64,000 nucleotides of DNA from Microbispora siamensis (GTDB taxonomy: Bacteria > Actinomycetota > Actinomycetes > Streptosporangiales > Streptosporangiaceae), in the NCBI RefSeq assembly GCF_016863095.1, contig NZ_BOOF01000030.1, positions 1 through 64,000 of the forward strand, written 5' to 3'. Below, in pieces: positions 36,320 through 49,375 of the stretch (position 1 is the first letter of the stretch; every line of letters starts with the position of its first letter). Both the position numbers and the translations under genes were made by a program. A model generated the notes under the pieces. That model was not told the DNA's origin and ran no database searches. It saw nothing but the letters and a program-made list of their open reading frames with translations.

Positions 36320-36999
36320 CGATCCGGGTGTTGCTGGTCGACGACCAGCCGCTGCTGCGCACCGGGTTCCGGTTCATCCTGGAGGCGGAGCCCGACGTCA
36401 CCGTCGTGGGCGAGGCGGGCGACGGCGCGGTGGCCATGGAGCAGTCCCGGGCCCTGCTGCCCGACGTGGTGCTCATGGACGTCCGCATGCCCGGCACCGA
36501 CGGCATCGAGGCGACCCGCCGCATCGTGCGGGAGGCCGCGCCGAGCGCCCACGTGCCGAAGGTGCTCGTGCTGACCACGTTCGACCTGGACGAGTACATC
36601 GTGGAGGCGCTGCGCGCGGGCGCGAGCGGGTTCCTCCTCAAGGACGTGCCGCCGGACGAGCTGGTCCAGGCGATCCGCGTGGTCGCGGCCGGCGACGCGA
36701 TCGTGGCGCCGAGCGTCACCCGGCGGCTGCTGGACAGGTTCGCCACCCGGCTGCCCTCCGCCCACCAGCAGGCCACCCCCGCGCGGCTCGACCGGCTCAC
36801 CGAGCGCGAGCTTGAGGTGCTGCGCCTGATCGCGAAGGGCATGTCGAACGCCGAGATCGCCGCCCAGCTCGTGGTCAGCGAGACGACCGTGAAGACCCAC
36901 GTGGGCAACGTGCTGACCAAGCTGGGGCTGCGCGACCGCGTCCAGGCGGTCGTGCTCGCGTACGAGACCGGCCTGATCGTCCCCGGCGCCTTCTCCTGA
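36316..36999 (+). CDS. NarL/LuxR-family response regulator
   Basis: DNA-binding regulator of 227 residues. The receiver domain begins TIRVLLVDDQPLLRTGFRF with phospho-acceptor Asp55 in VVLMDVRMPGTDG and Lys in SGFLLKDVPPDE. The C-terminal LuxR helix-turn-helix reads LTERELEVLRLIAKG and AAQLVVSETTVKTHVGNVL. It is downstream of its kinase (99-nt gap). Its own ribosome-binding site is weak (AGGACGG), so coupling to the upstream small frame may matter. Confidence 0.94.
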   Translation: MTIRVLLVDDQPLLRTGFRFILEAEPDVTVVGEAGDGAVAMEQSRALLPDVVLMDVRMPGTDGIEATRRIVREAAPSAHVPKVLVLTTFDLDEYIVEALRAGASGFLLKDVPPDELVQAIRVVAAGDAIVAPSVTRRLLDRFATRLPSAHQQATPARLDRLTERELEVLRLIAKGMSNAEIAAQLVVSETTVKTHVGNVLTKLGLRDRVQAVVLAYETGLIVPGAFS

Positions 37000-37145
37000 C
37001 CTTCGGCCTACGACCACGGGAGGAGCGGGGCGGGCCCGGTCATCCCGTGGGCGTGGGCGAGAGCCGTACGGAAGGCCGATGCCGGGCCGGGACGCGTCCC
37101 GATACCGTCGTGACAGGGGCGTGGCCGAGGTGGCGGAACACGCCC

Positions 37146-37203
37146 CGCCGGTACGGCTCCCGCGGACCGTCTGGGGGGAAAGACGGCGGGGGCCGTACCG
37201 GCG
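37146..37203. terminator. Nested stem-loops between convergent genes
   Basis: A perfect 12-bp outer inverted repeat (37146-37157 with 37192-37203) encloses a 6-bp inner hairpin (37167-37172 with 37181-37186). It lies between the response regulator (plus) and oppF (minus) and probably terminates both. Confidence 0.7.
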
Positions 37204-37210
37204 GAAAGAC

Positions 37211-38248
37211 TCAGTCCGCGGGCGCGGCGGCCGTCTGCTGCGGGGCCGCGGCCGCGCCGCCGGAGGGGGCGTTCTCGGGGAAGTGGCAGGCCACCTGGTG
37301 GCCGGGGGCGAGCGTCTCCAGCGGCGGCTCGACCTGCTTGCAGATCTCCTGCGCCTTCCAGCATCGGGTGTGGAACCGGCAGGCGGGCGGCGGGTTGAGC
37401 GGGGAGGGCACGTCGCCCTGCAGCCGGATGCGCTCCCGCTCCTTGCGCCGCTTGGGGTCCGGGATCGGGACCGCCGACAGCAGCGCGTTGGTGTACGGGT
37501 GCATCGGCGACTCGTACAGGCCCTTGCGGTCGGCGATCTCGACGATCTTGCCGAGGTACATCACCGCGACGCGGTCGCTGATGTGCCGCACCACCGACAG
37601 GTCGTGCGCGATCACCACATAGGTGAGGTCGAGCTCGCTCTGCAGGTCCTCGAGCAGGTTGACGACCTGGGCCTGGATCGACACGTCGAGCGCGGACACC
37701 GGCTCGTCCGCGATGATCAGCTTGGGCTTGAGCGCGAGCGTCCTGGCGATGCCGATGCGCTGCCGCTGACCGCCGGAGAACTCGTGCGGGTAGCGGTTGT
37801 AGTGCTCGGGGTTGAGGCCGACCAGTTCGAGGATCTCCTGGACCGCCTTCTTGGTGCCCTGCTCGGTCTTGATGCCCTGGATCCGGAACGGCGCGCCCAC
37901 GATGGCGCCCACCGTGTGCCGGGGGTTGAGCGAGCTGTAGGGGTCCTGGAAGATGATCTGCACGTCCCTGCGGAGCGGACGCATCCGGCCCTGGGACATG
38001 TGCGTGATGTCGTTGCCCTCGAACAGGATCTTCCCGCCGGTCGGCTCGATCAGCCGGGTGATGAGGCGTCCGGTGGTGGTCTTGCCGCATCCCGACTCGC
38101 CGACCAGGCCGAGGGTCTCGCCCTTCTTCACGTCGAAGCTGATGCCGTCGACGGCCCTGACCGCGCCGACCTGCCGCTTGAGCAGGCCCTTCGTGACCGG
38201 GAAGTGCTTTTCCAGCCCCTGTACGGACAGCAAGGGCTCCTCGTTCAC
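37211..38248 (-). CDS. Oligopeptide/dipeptide ABC transporter ATPase (OppF/DppF type)
   Basis: One of two ATPases of the peptide importer, 345 residues. Walker [14 protein letters not shown]-loop [11 protein letters not shown], signature [15 protein letters not shown], Walker [13 protein letters not shown], and His switch VIAHDLSVV. The oligopeptide-specific C-terminal extension includes the Cys-rich [14 protein letters not shown], which in this family can bind an Fe-S cluster. An Ala/Pro-rich tail ends the protein. GTG start with GGAGG 5 nt upstream, overlapping the oppD stop (GTGA). Last gene of the operon. Confidence 0.93.
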   Translation of the reverse strand: MNEEPLLSVQGLEKHFPVTKGLLKRQVGAVRAVDGISFDVKKGETLGLVGESGCGKTTTGRLITRLIEPTGGKILFEGNDITHMSQGRMRPLRRDVQIIFQDPYSSLNPRHTVGAIVGAPFRIQGIKTEQGTKKAVQEILELVGLNPEHYNRYPHEFSGGQRQRIGIARTLALKPKLIIADEPVSALDVSIQAQVVNLLEDLQSELDLTYVVIAHDLSVVRHISDRVAVMYLGKIVEIADRKGLYESPMHPYTNALLSAVPIPDPKRRKERERIRLQGDVPSPLNPPPACRFHTRCWKAQEICKQVEPPLETLAPGHQVACHFPENAPSGGAAAAPQQTAAAPAD

Positions 38249-39270
38249 GAAGCCTCCAGGTTCGGCTTGATCTCGTTCTCCCAGATGGCGCGCCGCCGCT
38301 CGCGCGGCAGGTGGCAGCGCACGAGGTGGCCGCCCTCGGTCTCCAGCAGCTCGGGGACCTGCGTGGCGGCCCGCCCGCCCGTACGCTCCTCGAAGGCGCA
38401 GCGCGGGTGGAAGGCGCAGCCGGACGGCACGTTGATCAGCGAGGGCGGCGAGCCCTTGATGGGCATCAGCCGCTCGGTCGGCTCGCGGTCCAGCCGCGGC
38501 ATCGAGCCGAGCAGGCCCCACGTGTAGGGGTGCTCGGGCCGCTCGAAGATGTCGTCGGACGTGCCGTACTCGACGCACTTGCCGCCGTACATCACGAGGA
38601 TGTCGTCGGACAGCTCGGCGACGACGCCGAGGTCGTGCGTGATGATGATCAGCGCGGCGTTGAAGTCGCGCTGCAGGTCGCGCATCAGGTCGAGGATCTG
38701 CGCCTGCACGGTCACGTCGAGCGCGGTCGTCGGCTCGTCGGCGATCAGCAGCTCGGGATCGCAGCTCAGCGCCATCGCGATCATGGCGCGCTGCCGCATG
38801 CCGCCGGAGAACTCGTGGGGGTAGCTGTCCACGCGGCGCTCCGGCTGGGGGATGCCCACCCGGCCGAGCATGTCGATCGCGTGCTTGCGCGCGACCTTCT
38901 TGCTGACGTCGTTGTGGATGCGGTAGGCCTCGATGATCTGGTCGCCCACCGTGTAGAACGGGTGCATCGCCGACAGCGGGTCCTGGAAGATCATCGCCAT
39001 CTTCTTGCCGCGCAGCGTCCGGACGTGCTCCTGGCTGGCGCCGACGAGTTCCTCGCCGTCCAGCCAGATCTCGCCGGAGATGCGGGCGCGCCCGCCCTTG
39101 TGCAGGCCGAGGATGCCGAGGCTGGTCACGCTCTTGCCGGAGCCGGACTCGCCGACGATGCCGAGCGTCTTGCCCCGCTCCAGGGTGAACGACAGCCCGT
39201 CGACGGACTTGACCAGGCCGTCGTCCGTCGGGAAGTGGATCCGCAGGTCCTTCAGTTCCAGGAAGCTCAT
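38245..39270 (-). CDS. Oligopeptide/dipeptide ABC transporter ATPase (OppD/DppD type)
   Basis: Second ATPase of the importer, 341 residues. Walker [13 protein letters not shown]-loop [11 protein letters not shown], signature [15 protein letters not shown], Walker [13 protein letters not shown], His switch IITHDLGVV. The C-terminal extension has [11 protein letters not shown]. The ATG overlaps the permease stop (ATGA) with GAGG upstream. It forms a heterodimer with the product of 37211-38248. Confidence 0.94.
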   Translation of the reverse strand: MSFLELKDLRIHFPTDDGLVKSVDGLSFTLERGKTLGIVGESGSGKSVTSLGILGLHKGGRARISGEIWLDGEELVGASQEHVRTLRGKKMAMIFQDPLSAMHPFYTVGDQIIEAYRIHNDVSKKVARKHAIDMLGRVGIPQPERRVDSYPHEFSGGMRQRAMIAMALSCDPELLIADEPTTALDVTVQAQILDLMRDLQRDFNAALIIITHDLGVVAELSDDILVMYGGKCVEYGTSDDIFERPEHPYTWGLLGSMPRLDREPTERLMPIKGSPPSLINVPSGCAFHPRCAFEERTGGRAATQVPELLETEGGHLVRCHLPRERRRAIWENEIKPNLEAS

Positions 39271-40286
39271 CCCAGCCTCACCCTCGGGTCCACGACGGCG
39301 TACAGGAGGTCGACGATCAGGTTCGCGAAGACCACGAAGAACGCGGCGACGAGTGTCACGCCCATGACCTTCGGCAGGTCCTGGGCGAGGATCGCGTCGA
39401 TCGCGTACTTGCCCATGCCGGGCAGCGAGTAGGTGCTCTCGGTGAGCACGGCGCCGCCGAGCAGCAGGCCGAGGTCGAGGCCGAAGATCGTGAGGATCGG
39501 GGTCAGCGCGCCGCGCAGGCCGTGCTTGACCACGACGGTCCGCTCGTTCAGGCCCTTGGCCCGGGCGGTGCGGATGTAGTCCTCGTTCATCGTCTCCAGC
39601 ATGCCCGCCCTGGTGAGCCGCGCGTAGCCGGCGGCGTACAGGAAGGCCAGCGTGATCCACGGCAGGATCAGGTTGTAGGCCCACATCGCCGGGTTCTCGT
39701 CGAACGGCGTGAAGCTGCCGCCCGGGGCGGTGATGCGGAACGGCGTGCCGTAGCTGAAGACGACCAGCGAGACGATGCCGGTGAAGAAGATCGGCAGTGA
39801 CACGCCGGCCAGGGCGACGCTCATCGCGGCGCGGTCGAACACGCTGCCACGTTTCAGCGCGGACAGGACGCCGGTAGCCACACCGGCTATCACCCAGATG
39901 ACGGCGGCCCCGATGGCCAGCGAGATCGTCACGGGCAGCCGGTCCATCAGGTCGGGCCAGACGGGGAGCCGGGTGAGGAAGGAGTATCCGAAGCAGGGCG
40001 CGGGGCAGTGCTCCACGCCGGGGCCGTAGTCGTAGTCGGCGCCGGCGACGATGCCCTTGGCGAACCGCCCGTACTGCACGACCAGCGGATCGTTGAAGCC
40101 GAGCTTCTCGGCCGCGATCTTGACCTGCTCCGCGGAGGCGGTGCGCCCCACGTAGCGCGCGGCCAGGCTCTCCGAGGTGGCGCCGGCCAGGCGGGGCACC
40201 AGGAAGAAGATGGCGAACGTGACGATGCTCACGATGGTGAGCATCACGAACGCCCAGATCAGCCGCCGGATGATGTATGTGACCAC
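39267..40286 (-). CDS. Oligopeptide/dipeptide ABC transporter permease (OppB/DppB type)
   Basis: Inner-membrane permease of 339 residues. It starts with the family pattern [19 protein letters not shown], has about six membrane segments, and carries the EAA-like loop [26 protein letters not shown]. The extracytoplasmic loop between the first two helices is long and includes two Cys ([10 protein letters not shown]), which could form a disulfide. GTG start with GGGGGG upstream. It is coupled to the ATPase downstream. Confidence 0.93.
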   Translation of the reverse strand: MVTYIIRRLIWAFVMLTIVSIVTFAIFFLVPRLAGATSESLAARYVGRTASAEQVKIAAEKLGFNDPLVVQYGRFAKGIVAGADYDYGPGVEHCPAPCFGYSFLTRLPVWPDLMDRLPVTISLAIGAAVIWVIAGVATGVLSALKRGSVFDRAAMSVALAGVSLPIFFTGIVSLVVFSYGTPFRITAPGGSFTPFDENPAMWAYNLILPWITLAFLYAAGYARLTRAGMLETMNEDYIRTARAKGLNERTVVVKHGLRGALTPILTIFGLDLGLLLGGAVLTESTYSLPGMGKYAIDAILAQDLPKVMGVTLVAAFFVVFANLIVDLLYAVVDPRVRLG

Positions 40287-40376
40287 AGTCCCCCCGGCTC
40301 CGGGGGCCGGCCCGGTGGGACCGGCCCCCTTGCCGCGTTCACGCGTCTATCGGATCTGTCTGGTCTCGGCGGACGC

Positions 40377-42152
40377 TTACTTGACGCCCATGCCGAGGTA
40401 GTCGTACATGCCGTACGCCTCGTTGACGAAGATGTTCGTCGCGTTCTTGCTGCGCACGAGCAGGGTCTTCGTCCACACGTTCGGCAGGACGTAGGCGCCC
40501 TCCATGACCTTCTTGTCGATCTGGGTCCAGAGCGCGTTGCGGGCGTTGGTGTCGGTCTCCTTCATCGCCTGGTCGATGAGCTTGTCGACCTCGGGGTCGC
40601 GAACGCTGATGTTGGAGGAGCCGCCGGTGTCGCGGATGACGCGGCTGTCGACGATCTGCTGCAGGAAGCCGAAGCCGTCGGGCCAGTCGGACATCCAGCC
40701 GTTCTGGGCCAGGCCGATCTTGTTCTCCTTGGCGTAGCCCGGCTTGCCGGCGTACAGGGCGAAGTAGTCGGCCTGCGGGAACGGCTTGAGCGTGAGCTTG
40801 ATGCCGACCCGACCGAGCGACTGCTGCAGCGCCTCGGCGGCCGCCTTCTCCTTCGGCCGCTCGGCGCGGTAGGAGATGTTGGTCTCGAAGCCGTTGGGCT
40901 GGCCGCAGGCGGCCAGCGCCTCCTTGGCCTTGGCCAGGTCGCCCTTGTTGTCGGCGCCCGGCGGGTAGAGGTTGAAGTCCTCGTGGCCGGGGATCGCCGG
41001 CGGCAGCATGCTGGTCGCGATCTGCCCGCCGGAGAACTCGCCGCCCCAGGCGGTCTGGAGGGCCACCTTGTCCGCGGCGTACTCGACGGCCTTGCGGCAC
41101 TCGATGTTGTCGAGCGGCGGGACGTTGCCGTTGATCGAGGTGTACCAGAGGCGGGTGCTGGTCGGGTTGTCGGTGTTCGCCTTCATCGCGGGGTCGGACA
41201 GGAGCCGGCCGAGGGCCGCCGGCTGCGCGCCGATGCCCGCGACGTCGACGTCGAGGTCGCCGGCGATGATCCGGTTGTCGATGTCGTCGGCGTTGACGTT
41301 GGTGGAGACCTCGTAGCCGTCCGGCAGCGCCTTGCGGTTCGGGTCGGTCGCCGGGTCCCACTTGTCGTTGCGGACCAGCGTGAAGCCCTTGCCGATCTCG
41401 TTCTTCTCGAACTTGTACGGCCCGGTGGAGATGATGTGCTCCTTGTACTTCGCGCCGGTGTCCTTGTCCTTGGGGACCGGGATCGTGGCGGGAAGCTGGG
41501 CGAAGTAGTCGAAGTTGCTCAGCGGCTGCTTGAGGTGGAAGACGATCGTGTAGTCGTCGGGCGTCTCGATCGCGCTGTCGGTGTTGACGTCCTTGGACTT
41601 GTACGCGCCCTTGTAGCCCTTCGGCCAGTCGAGGAAATCGTTGAAGTAGGTGTACCCGTCGGGGAACACCTCCTTGTCGAACGACCGCTCCACGGCGTAC
41701 TTCACGTCCTTGGACGTGACCGGGGTGCCGTCCTCGAACTTGATGCCCTTCTTGAGCTTGTACGTCCAGGTCTTGGCGTCGTCGCTCGGCGTGCCCATGT
41801 CCTCGGCGAGGTCGGGGACGAGCTGGTTGCCCTCCTTGCCCACGGCGGACTTGAACATCAGCAGCGACCGGCCGTACAGCCGGATGAAGTTCCAGGAGTA
41901 GCCGTAGTAGGTGTCGCCCGGGTCGAGGGAGTCCCAGTCACCGCCGTTGGCGAACTTGAGGATGCCGCCCTTCTTGTCCGACGGGTTGACCACCTGCGTC
42001 AGGGCGGCGTTGAACTCGGCCTTGGAGTCGGAGCCGGCCGCGGCGCCGCCGGACGACGACGGCGTGCTGCTGCCCGAACCGCCGCCGCAGGCGGCCACGG
42101 CGAGGGCGAGCACGGCGCCGGTGGCCGCCACACCCAGTCTTCTTCTTAGCAT
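40377..42152 (-). CDS. Oligopeptide/dipeptide-binding lipoprotein (family 5)
   Basis: Extracytoplasmic receptor of the importer, 591 residues. The lipoprotein signal has lipobox VAAC (Cys22), then a Gly/Ser-rich linker. The SBP family-5 pattern follows: GDWDSLDPGDTYYGYSWNF, LAEDMGTPSDDAKTWTYKLK and FEDGTPVTSKDVKYAVERS. ATG at 42152 has AAGGGG 7 nt upstream. It sits between the two permease genes, an unusual place for the receptor, which normally comes first. The ligand could be a peptide, nickel or a glycoside; the sequence alone does not decide. Confidence 0.93.
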   Translation of the reverse strand: MLRRRLGVAATGAVLALAVAACGGGSGSSTPSSSGGAAAGSDSKAEFNAALTQVVNPSDKKGGILKFANGGDWDSLDPGDTYYGYSWNFIRLYGRSLLMFKSAVGKEGNQLVPDLAEDMGTPSDDAKTWTYKLKKGIKFEDGTPVTSKDVKYAVERSFDKEVFPDGYTYFNDFLDWPKGYKGAYKSKDVNTDSAIETPDDYTIVFHLKQPLSNFDYFAQLPATIPVPKDKDTGAKYKEHIISTGPYKFEKNEIGKGFTLVRNDKWDPATDPNRKALPDGYEVSTNVNADDIDNRIIAGDLDVDVAGIGAQPAALGRLLSDPAMKANTDNPTSTRLWYTSINGNVPPLDNIECRKAVEYAADKVALQTAWGGEFSGGQIATSMLPPAIPGHEDFNLYPPGADNKGDLAKAKEALAACGQPNGFETNISYRAERPKEKAAAEALQQSLGRVGIKLTLKPFPQADYFALYAGKPGYAKENKIGLAQNGWMSDWPDGFGFLQQIVDSRVIRDTGGSSNISVRDPEVDKLIDQAMKETDTNARNALWTQIDKKVMEGAYVLPNVWTKTLLVRSKNATNIFVNEAYGMYDYLGMGVK

Positions 42153-42205
42153 TGCAAACCCCTTGGTGATAGGAGCCGGGGGACTTTTACGGGGAAGGGA
42201 GGGGC

Positions 42206-43198
42206 TCAGCGGGCCTTCGGGTCGAGAGCGTCCCGCAGGCCGTCGCCGAACAGGTTGAACGCCAGGACCGTGATGAAGATCGCCATGCCGGGGAAGAACA
42301 TGAAGTGCGGGATCGTGTAGAACCGCACCGCGTCCGACAGCATGCCGCCCCAGGTGGGGGTGGGCGGGCGCACGCCGACGCCGAGGAACGACAGCGCCGC
42401 CTCGAACAGGACGTTCGTGGGGATCAGCAGCGTCGCGTAGACGAGGATCGGCGCGACCAGGTTCGGCAGCAGCTCGCGGAAGATGATGTACGGCCCGCGC
42501 GCCCCGAGGCTGCGCGCCGCGTCCACGAACTCCCGCTCGCGCAGCGACAGCGTCTGCCCCCGGATGATCCGCCCGATGTACGGCCAGTTGAAGAAGCCGA
42601 TGATGAAGACCAGCAGCGAGACGCGCAGTGTGTCGCCGGTCAGGCCGAACGCCGAGTCGGGGACGATGCCCGCGAGCGCGATCGCGAAGACCAGGATCGG
42701 GAACGCCAGGAAGACGTCCATGGTCTTGCTGATGATCGAGTCGACCAGGCCGCCGAAATATCCGGCGGTGACCCCGAGCAGGGTGCCGATGACCACCGAG
42801 AGCAGGGTGGCCAGGAAGGCGATGAGCAGCGAGATCCGCGCGCCGTACACGACCCGGCTGAAGATGTCGCGGCCGTTCACCGGCTCGAGGCCGAACAGGT
42901 GCTCGGCGCTGATGCCGGTGCCCGTCTTGGGCGCCATCGTGGAGGAGTCGATGAGGTCGGAGTTGAACTGCGTCGGGTCCTGCCCGAACGCCCCGACGAT
43001 CACCGGCGCGAAGACGGCGATCAGGATCAGGAGGATGACGATCAGTCCGCCGGCCAGGGCGACCTTGTCGCGCTTGAGGCGCATCCAGGCGATCTGGCCG
43101 AGGGAGCGGCCCTGGATCGCCTTGCCGCCCGACGCGTCGACGACGGCCTCCGGCGTGGCCTGCGTGTCCCCACCGGTGACGTCCATCGGCGCGGTCAT
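42206..43198 (-). CDS. Oligopeptide/dipeptide ABC transporter permease (OppC/DppC type)
   Basis: First gene of the importer operon, 330 residues. A cytoplasmic N-terminus of about 45 residues contains the OppC_N-like segment (SLGQIAWMRLKRDKVALAGG). Six membrane segments follow, and the EAA loop is FVDAARSLGARGPYIIFRELLPNL. A strong GAAGGAGG lies 5 nt upstream of the ATG. The operon order C-A-B-D-F differs from the common A-B-C-D-F. Confidence 0.93.
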   Translation of the reverse strand: MTAPMDVTGGDTQATPEAVVDASGGKAIQGRSLGQIAWMRLKRDKVALAGGLIVILLILIAVFAPVIVGAFGQDPTQFNSDLIDSSTMAPKTGTGISAEHLFGLEPVNGRDIFSRVVYGARISLLIAFLATLLSVVIGTLLGVTAGYFGGLVDSIISKTMDVFLAFPILVFAIALAGIVPDSAFGLTGDTLRVSLLVFIIGFFNWPYIGRIIRGQTLSLREREFVDAARSLGARGPYIIFRELLPNLVAPILVYATLLIPTNVLFEAALSFLGVGVRPPTPTWGGMLSDAVRFYTIPHFMFFPGMAIFITVLAFNLFGDGLRDALDPKAR

Positions 43199-43564
43199 CG
43201 ATCCTCCTTCGCCCTGCCCGAGCGGACCGCACCCGCGGTGACGCGCTCGGGGTAGCCCGGGATCGATCCGGCGACAGAGAAGCGGCGGCCGCTCACGACC
43301 TTGCCTCGCACGGCCATTTGGTGCAGGCCCCCTGGATCCCAGACGACATTGTCCGAAGGGGTCGCGTGGTGTGCGACCCCCGGAGGCAGAATCTATGGTC
43401 TGAGCTGGGCTGACCAGTCCCCAGAGGTGCCCTGTGGCTCAACTGTGATTCACGCGAAACTCATTCGTGTTGATCTTGAAGGGTTTGTCCGCGTCCCGTT
43501 TCGATTATGTCCTGGAACCGTAACATTGCACTGACCGGTAACTTGGTCCCACGATGTGGGATGT
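43199..43564 (-). promoter_or_regulatory. Long leader of the opp operon with a stem-loop
   Basis: No gene in 366 bp, and noticeably richer in A/T around 43450-43550 than its surroundings. A perfect 8-bp stem (43358-43365 with 43373-43380, 7-nt loop) lies 160 nt upstream of oppC and could be a leader hairpin or operator. TCCCAC-gat-GTGGGA (43547-43561) begins 4 nt after the stop of the upstream gene and may be its terminator. No clear promoter hexamers were identified. Confidence 0.4.
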
Positions 43565-44044
43565 TCAGCTGATCCCCCGGCGCTTGAGGATGTCCTCAAT
43601 GTCGGAGAAATCATCCCCGGCGGGCTGTTCCACCTGCCGTGGTGCCGCCTTCCCGGTCTGTGCCGTTTTAGGCGTGGCAGACCGTTCCGGCGCCGCGGTG
43701 GCGCCACCCGCCTCCGGCCGTGCCGTACGGGCCCGGGACAGGGTGCGACCGCGCAGCGTGCCGGAGACGACGAACAGCAGCGCGGACAGCCCGGCCAGGA
43801 CCACCCCGGCCCACACCGCGGGCGACAGGACCAGGCCGGTCACGAAGCCCACCGCCGCCGCGCCGATGTTCCAGAGCGTCTGCAGCGCGCCGGTGAGGTA
43901 GGCGGCCAGCGGCAGCAGGGACCACGCGGTGGCCCGGAGACCGGCGGTCACCCCCCTGCGCCGGAAGGCCAGAAAGCTGAGTCCGATGCCCACCGCGGTG
44001 AGGCCGGCGCACAGCGGCAGCCAGGCGATGTCGTTGAATGTCAT
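43565..44044 (-). CDS. Small membrane protein of unknown function
   Basis: A 159-residue protein with three to four membrane segments (about 5-25, 38-58, 62-82, 86-106) and a cytosolic tail of about 50 residues that ends with an acidic-then-basic motif (DDFSDIEDILKRRGIS). Not recognised as a named family. ATG at 44044 has GGGGA upstream; the frame is open 11 codons further. It lies between the opp operon and a HAD gene, all on the minus strand. Confidence 0.75.
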   Translation of the reverse strand: MTFNDIAWLPLCAGLTAVGIGLSFLAFRRRGVTAGLRATAWSLLPLAAYLTGALQTLWNIGAAAVGFVTGLVLSPAVWAGVVLAGLSALLFVVSGTLRGRTLSRARTARPEAGGATAAPERSATPKTAQTGKAAPRQVEQPAGDDFSDIEDILKRRGIS

Positions 44045-44113
44045 GGCGGGTCCCCTTCGTCCACGGCGTACCCCCATCCTGGCACTCCGCAGGCGATCAT
44101 GCGGGGGCCCGCG

Positions 44114-44755
44114 TCACCGGACGAGCGACCGCAGGAAGTCCACGTCCACGTCGAGCAGCGAGGGCATGACGACCCGCCCGGGCGCCTGGGCGATCGGCAG
44201 GACGCCCGGCACGGCGACGACCCGGCAGCCCGCGGCGGTCGCCGAGGCGACGCCGTTCGGCGAGTCCTCCAGTGCGACGCACCGCTCCGGGTCGACCGAC
44301 AGCAGGTCGGCCGCGGTCAGGTACGGCTCCGGGTGCGGCTTGGTGCGCGAGACGTCGTCGGCCGTCACGACGACCTCGAAGTGCTCCCGGCCGACCGCCT
44401 TGAGCACGGCGTCGGCGATGATGCGCAGCGACGAGGTGACCAGCGCCGTGCGCACGCCCTGGTCGCCGAGCCCCCGTAGCAGGTCGAGGGCTCCCGGCAT
44501 GGGCTCGACGCCCGTCGACAGCCGGCTCTCCATGCCGTCGATCAGCCACTCCCCCACCACCGCGGGGTCGACGTCGGCCTGCGTCAGCTCCAGCATGTAG
44601 GCGACTGTGCGGTCCCAGGAACCGCCCACGAGCTGCTCCTGGTGCTCCGGGCCCCAGGCCCCGCCGAGGCGGGTGACCACCTCGGTCTCGACCTCGAACC
44701 ACACCCCTTCGGTGTCGACGAGCAATCCGTCCATGTCGAACAGCACGGCGTCCAC
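44114..44755 (-). CDS. HAD-superfamily phosphatase/phosphoglucomutase-like protein
   Basis: A 213-residue HAD hydrolase. Motif I DAVLFDMDGLLVD holds the nucleophile Asp and acid/base Asp. The small helical cap spans about residues 15-80. Motif II is VTSS, motif III Lys is in SRTKPHPEPY, and motif IV is ALEDSPNG. It resembles the beta-phosphoglucomutase group; a sugar phosphate substrate is likely. GTG at 44755 with GGGGGAAGGGG upstream. It follows metH by 81 nt on the same strand, with a hairpin between. Confidence 0.9.
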   Translation of the reverse strand: MDAVLFDMDGLLVDTEGVWFEVETEVVTRLGGAWGPEHQEQLVGGSWDRTVAYMLELTQADVDPAVVGEWLIDGMESRLSTGVEPMPGALDLLRGLGDQGVRTALVTSSLRIIADAVLKAVGREHFEVVVTADDVSRTKPHPEPYLTAADLLSVDPERCVALEDSPNGVASATAAGCRVVAVPGVLPIAQAPGRVVMPSLLDVDVDFLRSLVR

Positions 44756-44777
44756 GTGGCCCCTTCCCCCGGTGAGA

Positions 44778-44792
44778 CCCCCGATCAGGGGG
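44778..44792 (-). terminator. Short stem-loop after metH
   Basis: CCCCC and GGGGG (44778-44782, 44788-44792) with a 5-nt loop, 44 nt beyond the metH stop. A weak candidate terminator or attenuator before the HAD gene. Confidence 0.35.
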
Positions 44793-44836
44793 GACCAACA
44801 TGGTAAGGGGCGCGCGTGGACGCCCATGCGGCCGGT

Positions 44837-48301
<3,465 letters not shown>

Positions 48302-48520
48302 GGAGGCAAGCCTATCGGCCCTGCCGAACGGAATATCGTCCGCGCGCGGTAAGCGGGAATATCGGTTGTGCGAGGGGACGGCGGGCCCACATCCGCCGGC
48401 GCGGCGCCGCAGGTCACGGCCGTGCGACGGGCCGGTGCCCGGCGGAGGTGACGTTCGGGGCCCCTCACCGAATAGTCTTGGACTGAGCCATACTGCACAA
48501 GGCCAGTGAGGAGGCGGCGC
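48302..48520. promoter_or_regulatory. Divergent promoter region metH / PAC2
   Basis: 219 bp between divergent starts. It was examined for a B12 riboswitch (the conserved GCCACTG-type box and leader folding) and none was seen. No strong palindromes stand out. The promoters for metH and the PAC2 gene must lie here. Confidence 0.35.
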
Positions 48521-49375
48521 GTGATCGAGTTCGAAGGGCTCCCCGAGCTCGTCGACCCGGTGCTGATCGCCGCGTTCGAGGGATGGAACGACGCCGGCGA
48601 GGCGTCCAGCGGCGTGCTCGCGCACCTCGAGTCCGAGTGGAAGGCCACCCCGCTCGTAGAGCTGGACCCGGAGGACTACTACGACTTCCAGGTGACCCGG
48701 CCGGTGGTCGAGCTCGGCGACGGCGTGACCCGCTCCATCGTCTGGCCGACGACGCGGCTGCTGCTGGCCCGTCCGCCGGGCGCCAAGCGCGACGTGGTGC
48801 TGCTGCGCGGCATCGAGCCCAACATGCGGTGGCGGTCGTTCTGCGCCGAGATCGTCGGGCTCTGCCACGATCTCGGCATCGAGCTGGCCATCCTGCTCGG
48901 CGCGCTGCTCAACGACTCGCCGCACACGCGGCCCGTGCCGATCACCGGCTCGGTCAGCGACCCCGGCATGGCCCGCGCGCTCAACCTGGAGCTGACCAAG
49001 TACGAGGGCCCGACGGGCATCGTGGGCGTGCTGCAGCACACCCTCGGCACCGCCGGGCTGCGGACGGTGTCCCTGTGGGCGTCGGTCCCGCACTACGTCG
49101 CCCAGCCGCCCAACCCCAAGGCCACCCTGGCGCTGCTGCGCCGCATCGAGGACATGCTCGACATCCCGATGCCGTACGGCGACCTGGCCGAGGAGGCGCG
49201 GGCCTGGGAGCACGGCGTGGACGAGCTGGCGGCCCAGGACAGCGAGGTGGCCGAGTACGTGCGGGAGCTCGAGGAGCGCAAGGACGCGGCCGAGCTGCCC
49301 GAGGCCAGCGGCGACGCCATCGCGGCGGAGTTCGAGCGCTACCTGCGCCGCCGCGACCGCGGCACCGACCGCTGA
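48521..49375 (+). CDS. PAC2-family protein (proteasome-assembly-chaperone-like)
   Basis: A 284-residue ATP-grasp-independent PAC2-fold protein: LVDPVLIAAFEGWNDAGEASSG at the N-terminus, VLLRGIEPNMRW, and a Pro/Gly-rich central part, with a charged helical C-terminus. The family is named for homology to eukaryotic proteasome assembly chaperones. In mycobacteria a homologue also lies beside metH near the proteasome genes; its role there is not settled. The GTG start has GAGGAGG upstream. The last 37 bp overlap the convergent gene at 49339-49941. Confidence 0.88.
   Translation: MIEFEGLPELVDPVLIAAFEGWNDAGEASSGVLAHLESEWKATPLVELDPEDYYDFQVTRPVVELGDGVTRSIVWPTTRLLLARPPGAKRDVVLLRGIEPNMRWRSFCAEIVGLCHDLGIELAILLGALLNDSPHTRPVPITGSVSDPGMARALNLELTKYEGPTGIVGVLQHTLGTAGLRTVSLWASVPHYVAQPPNPKATLALLRRIEDMLDIPMPYGDLAEEARAWEHGVDELAAQDSEVAEYVRELEERKDAAELPEASGDAIAAEFERYLRRRDRGTDR

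Noticed and set aside
48302-48520. Possible cobalamin riboswitch upstream of metH
   Set aside because: The region lacks the conserved B12 box and a plausible multi-stem leader; 219 bp is shared with a divergent gene and the metH start looks leaderless.
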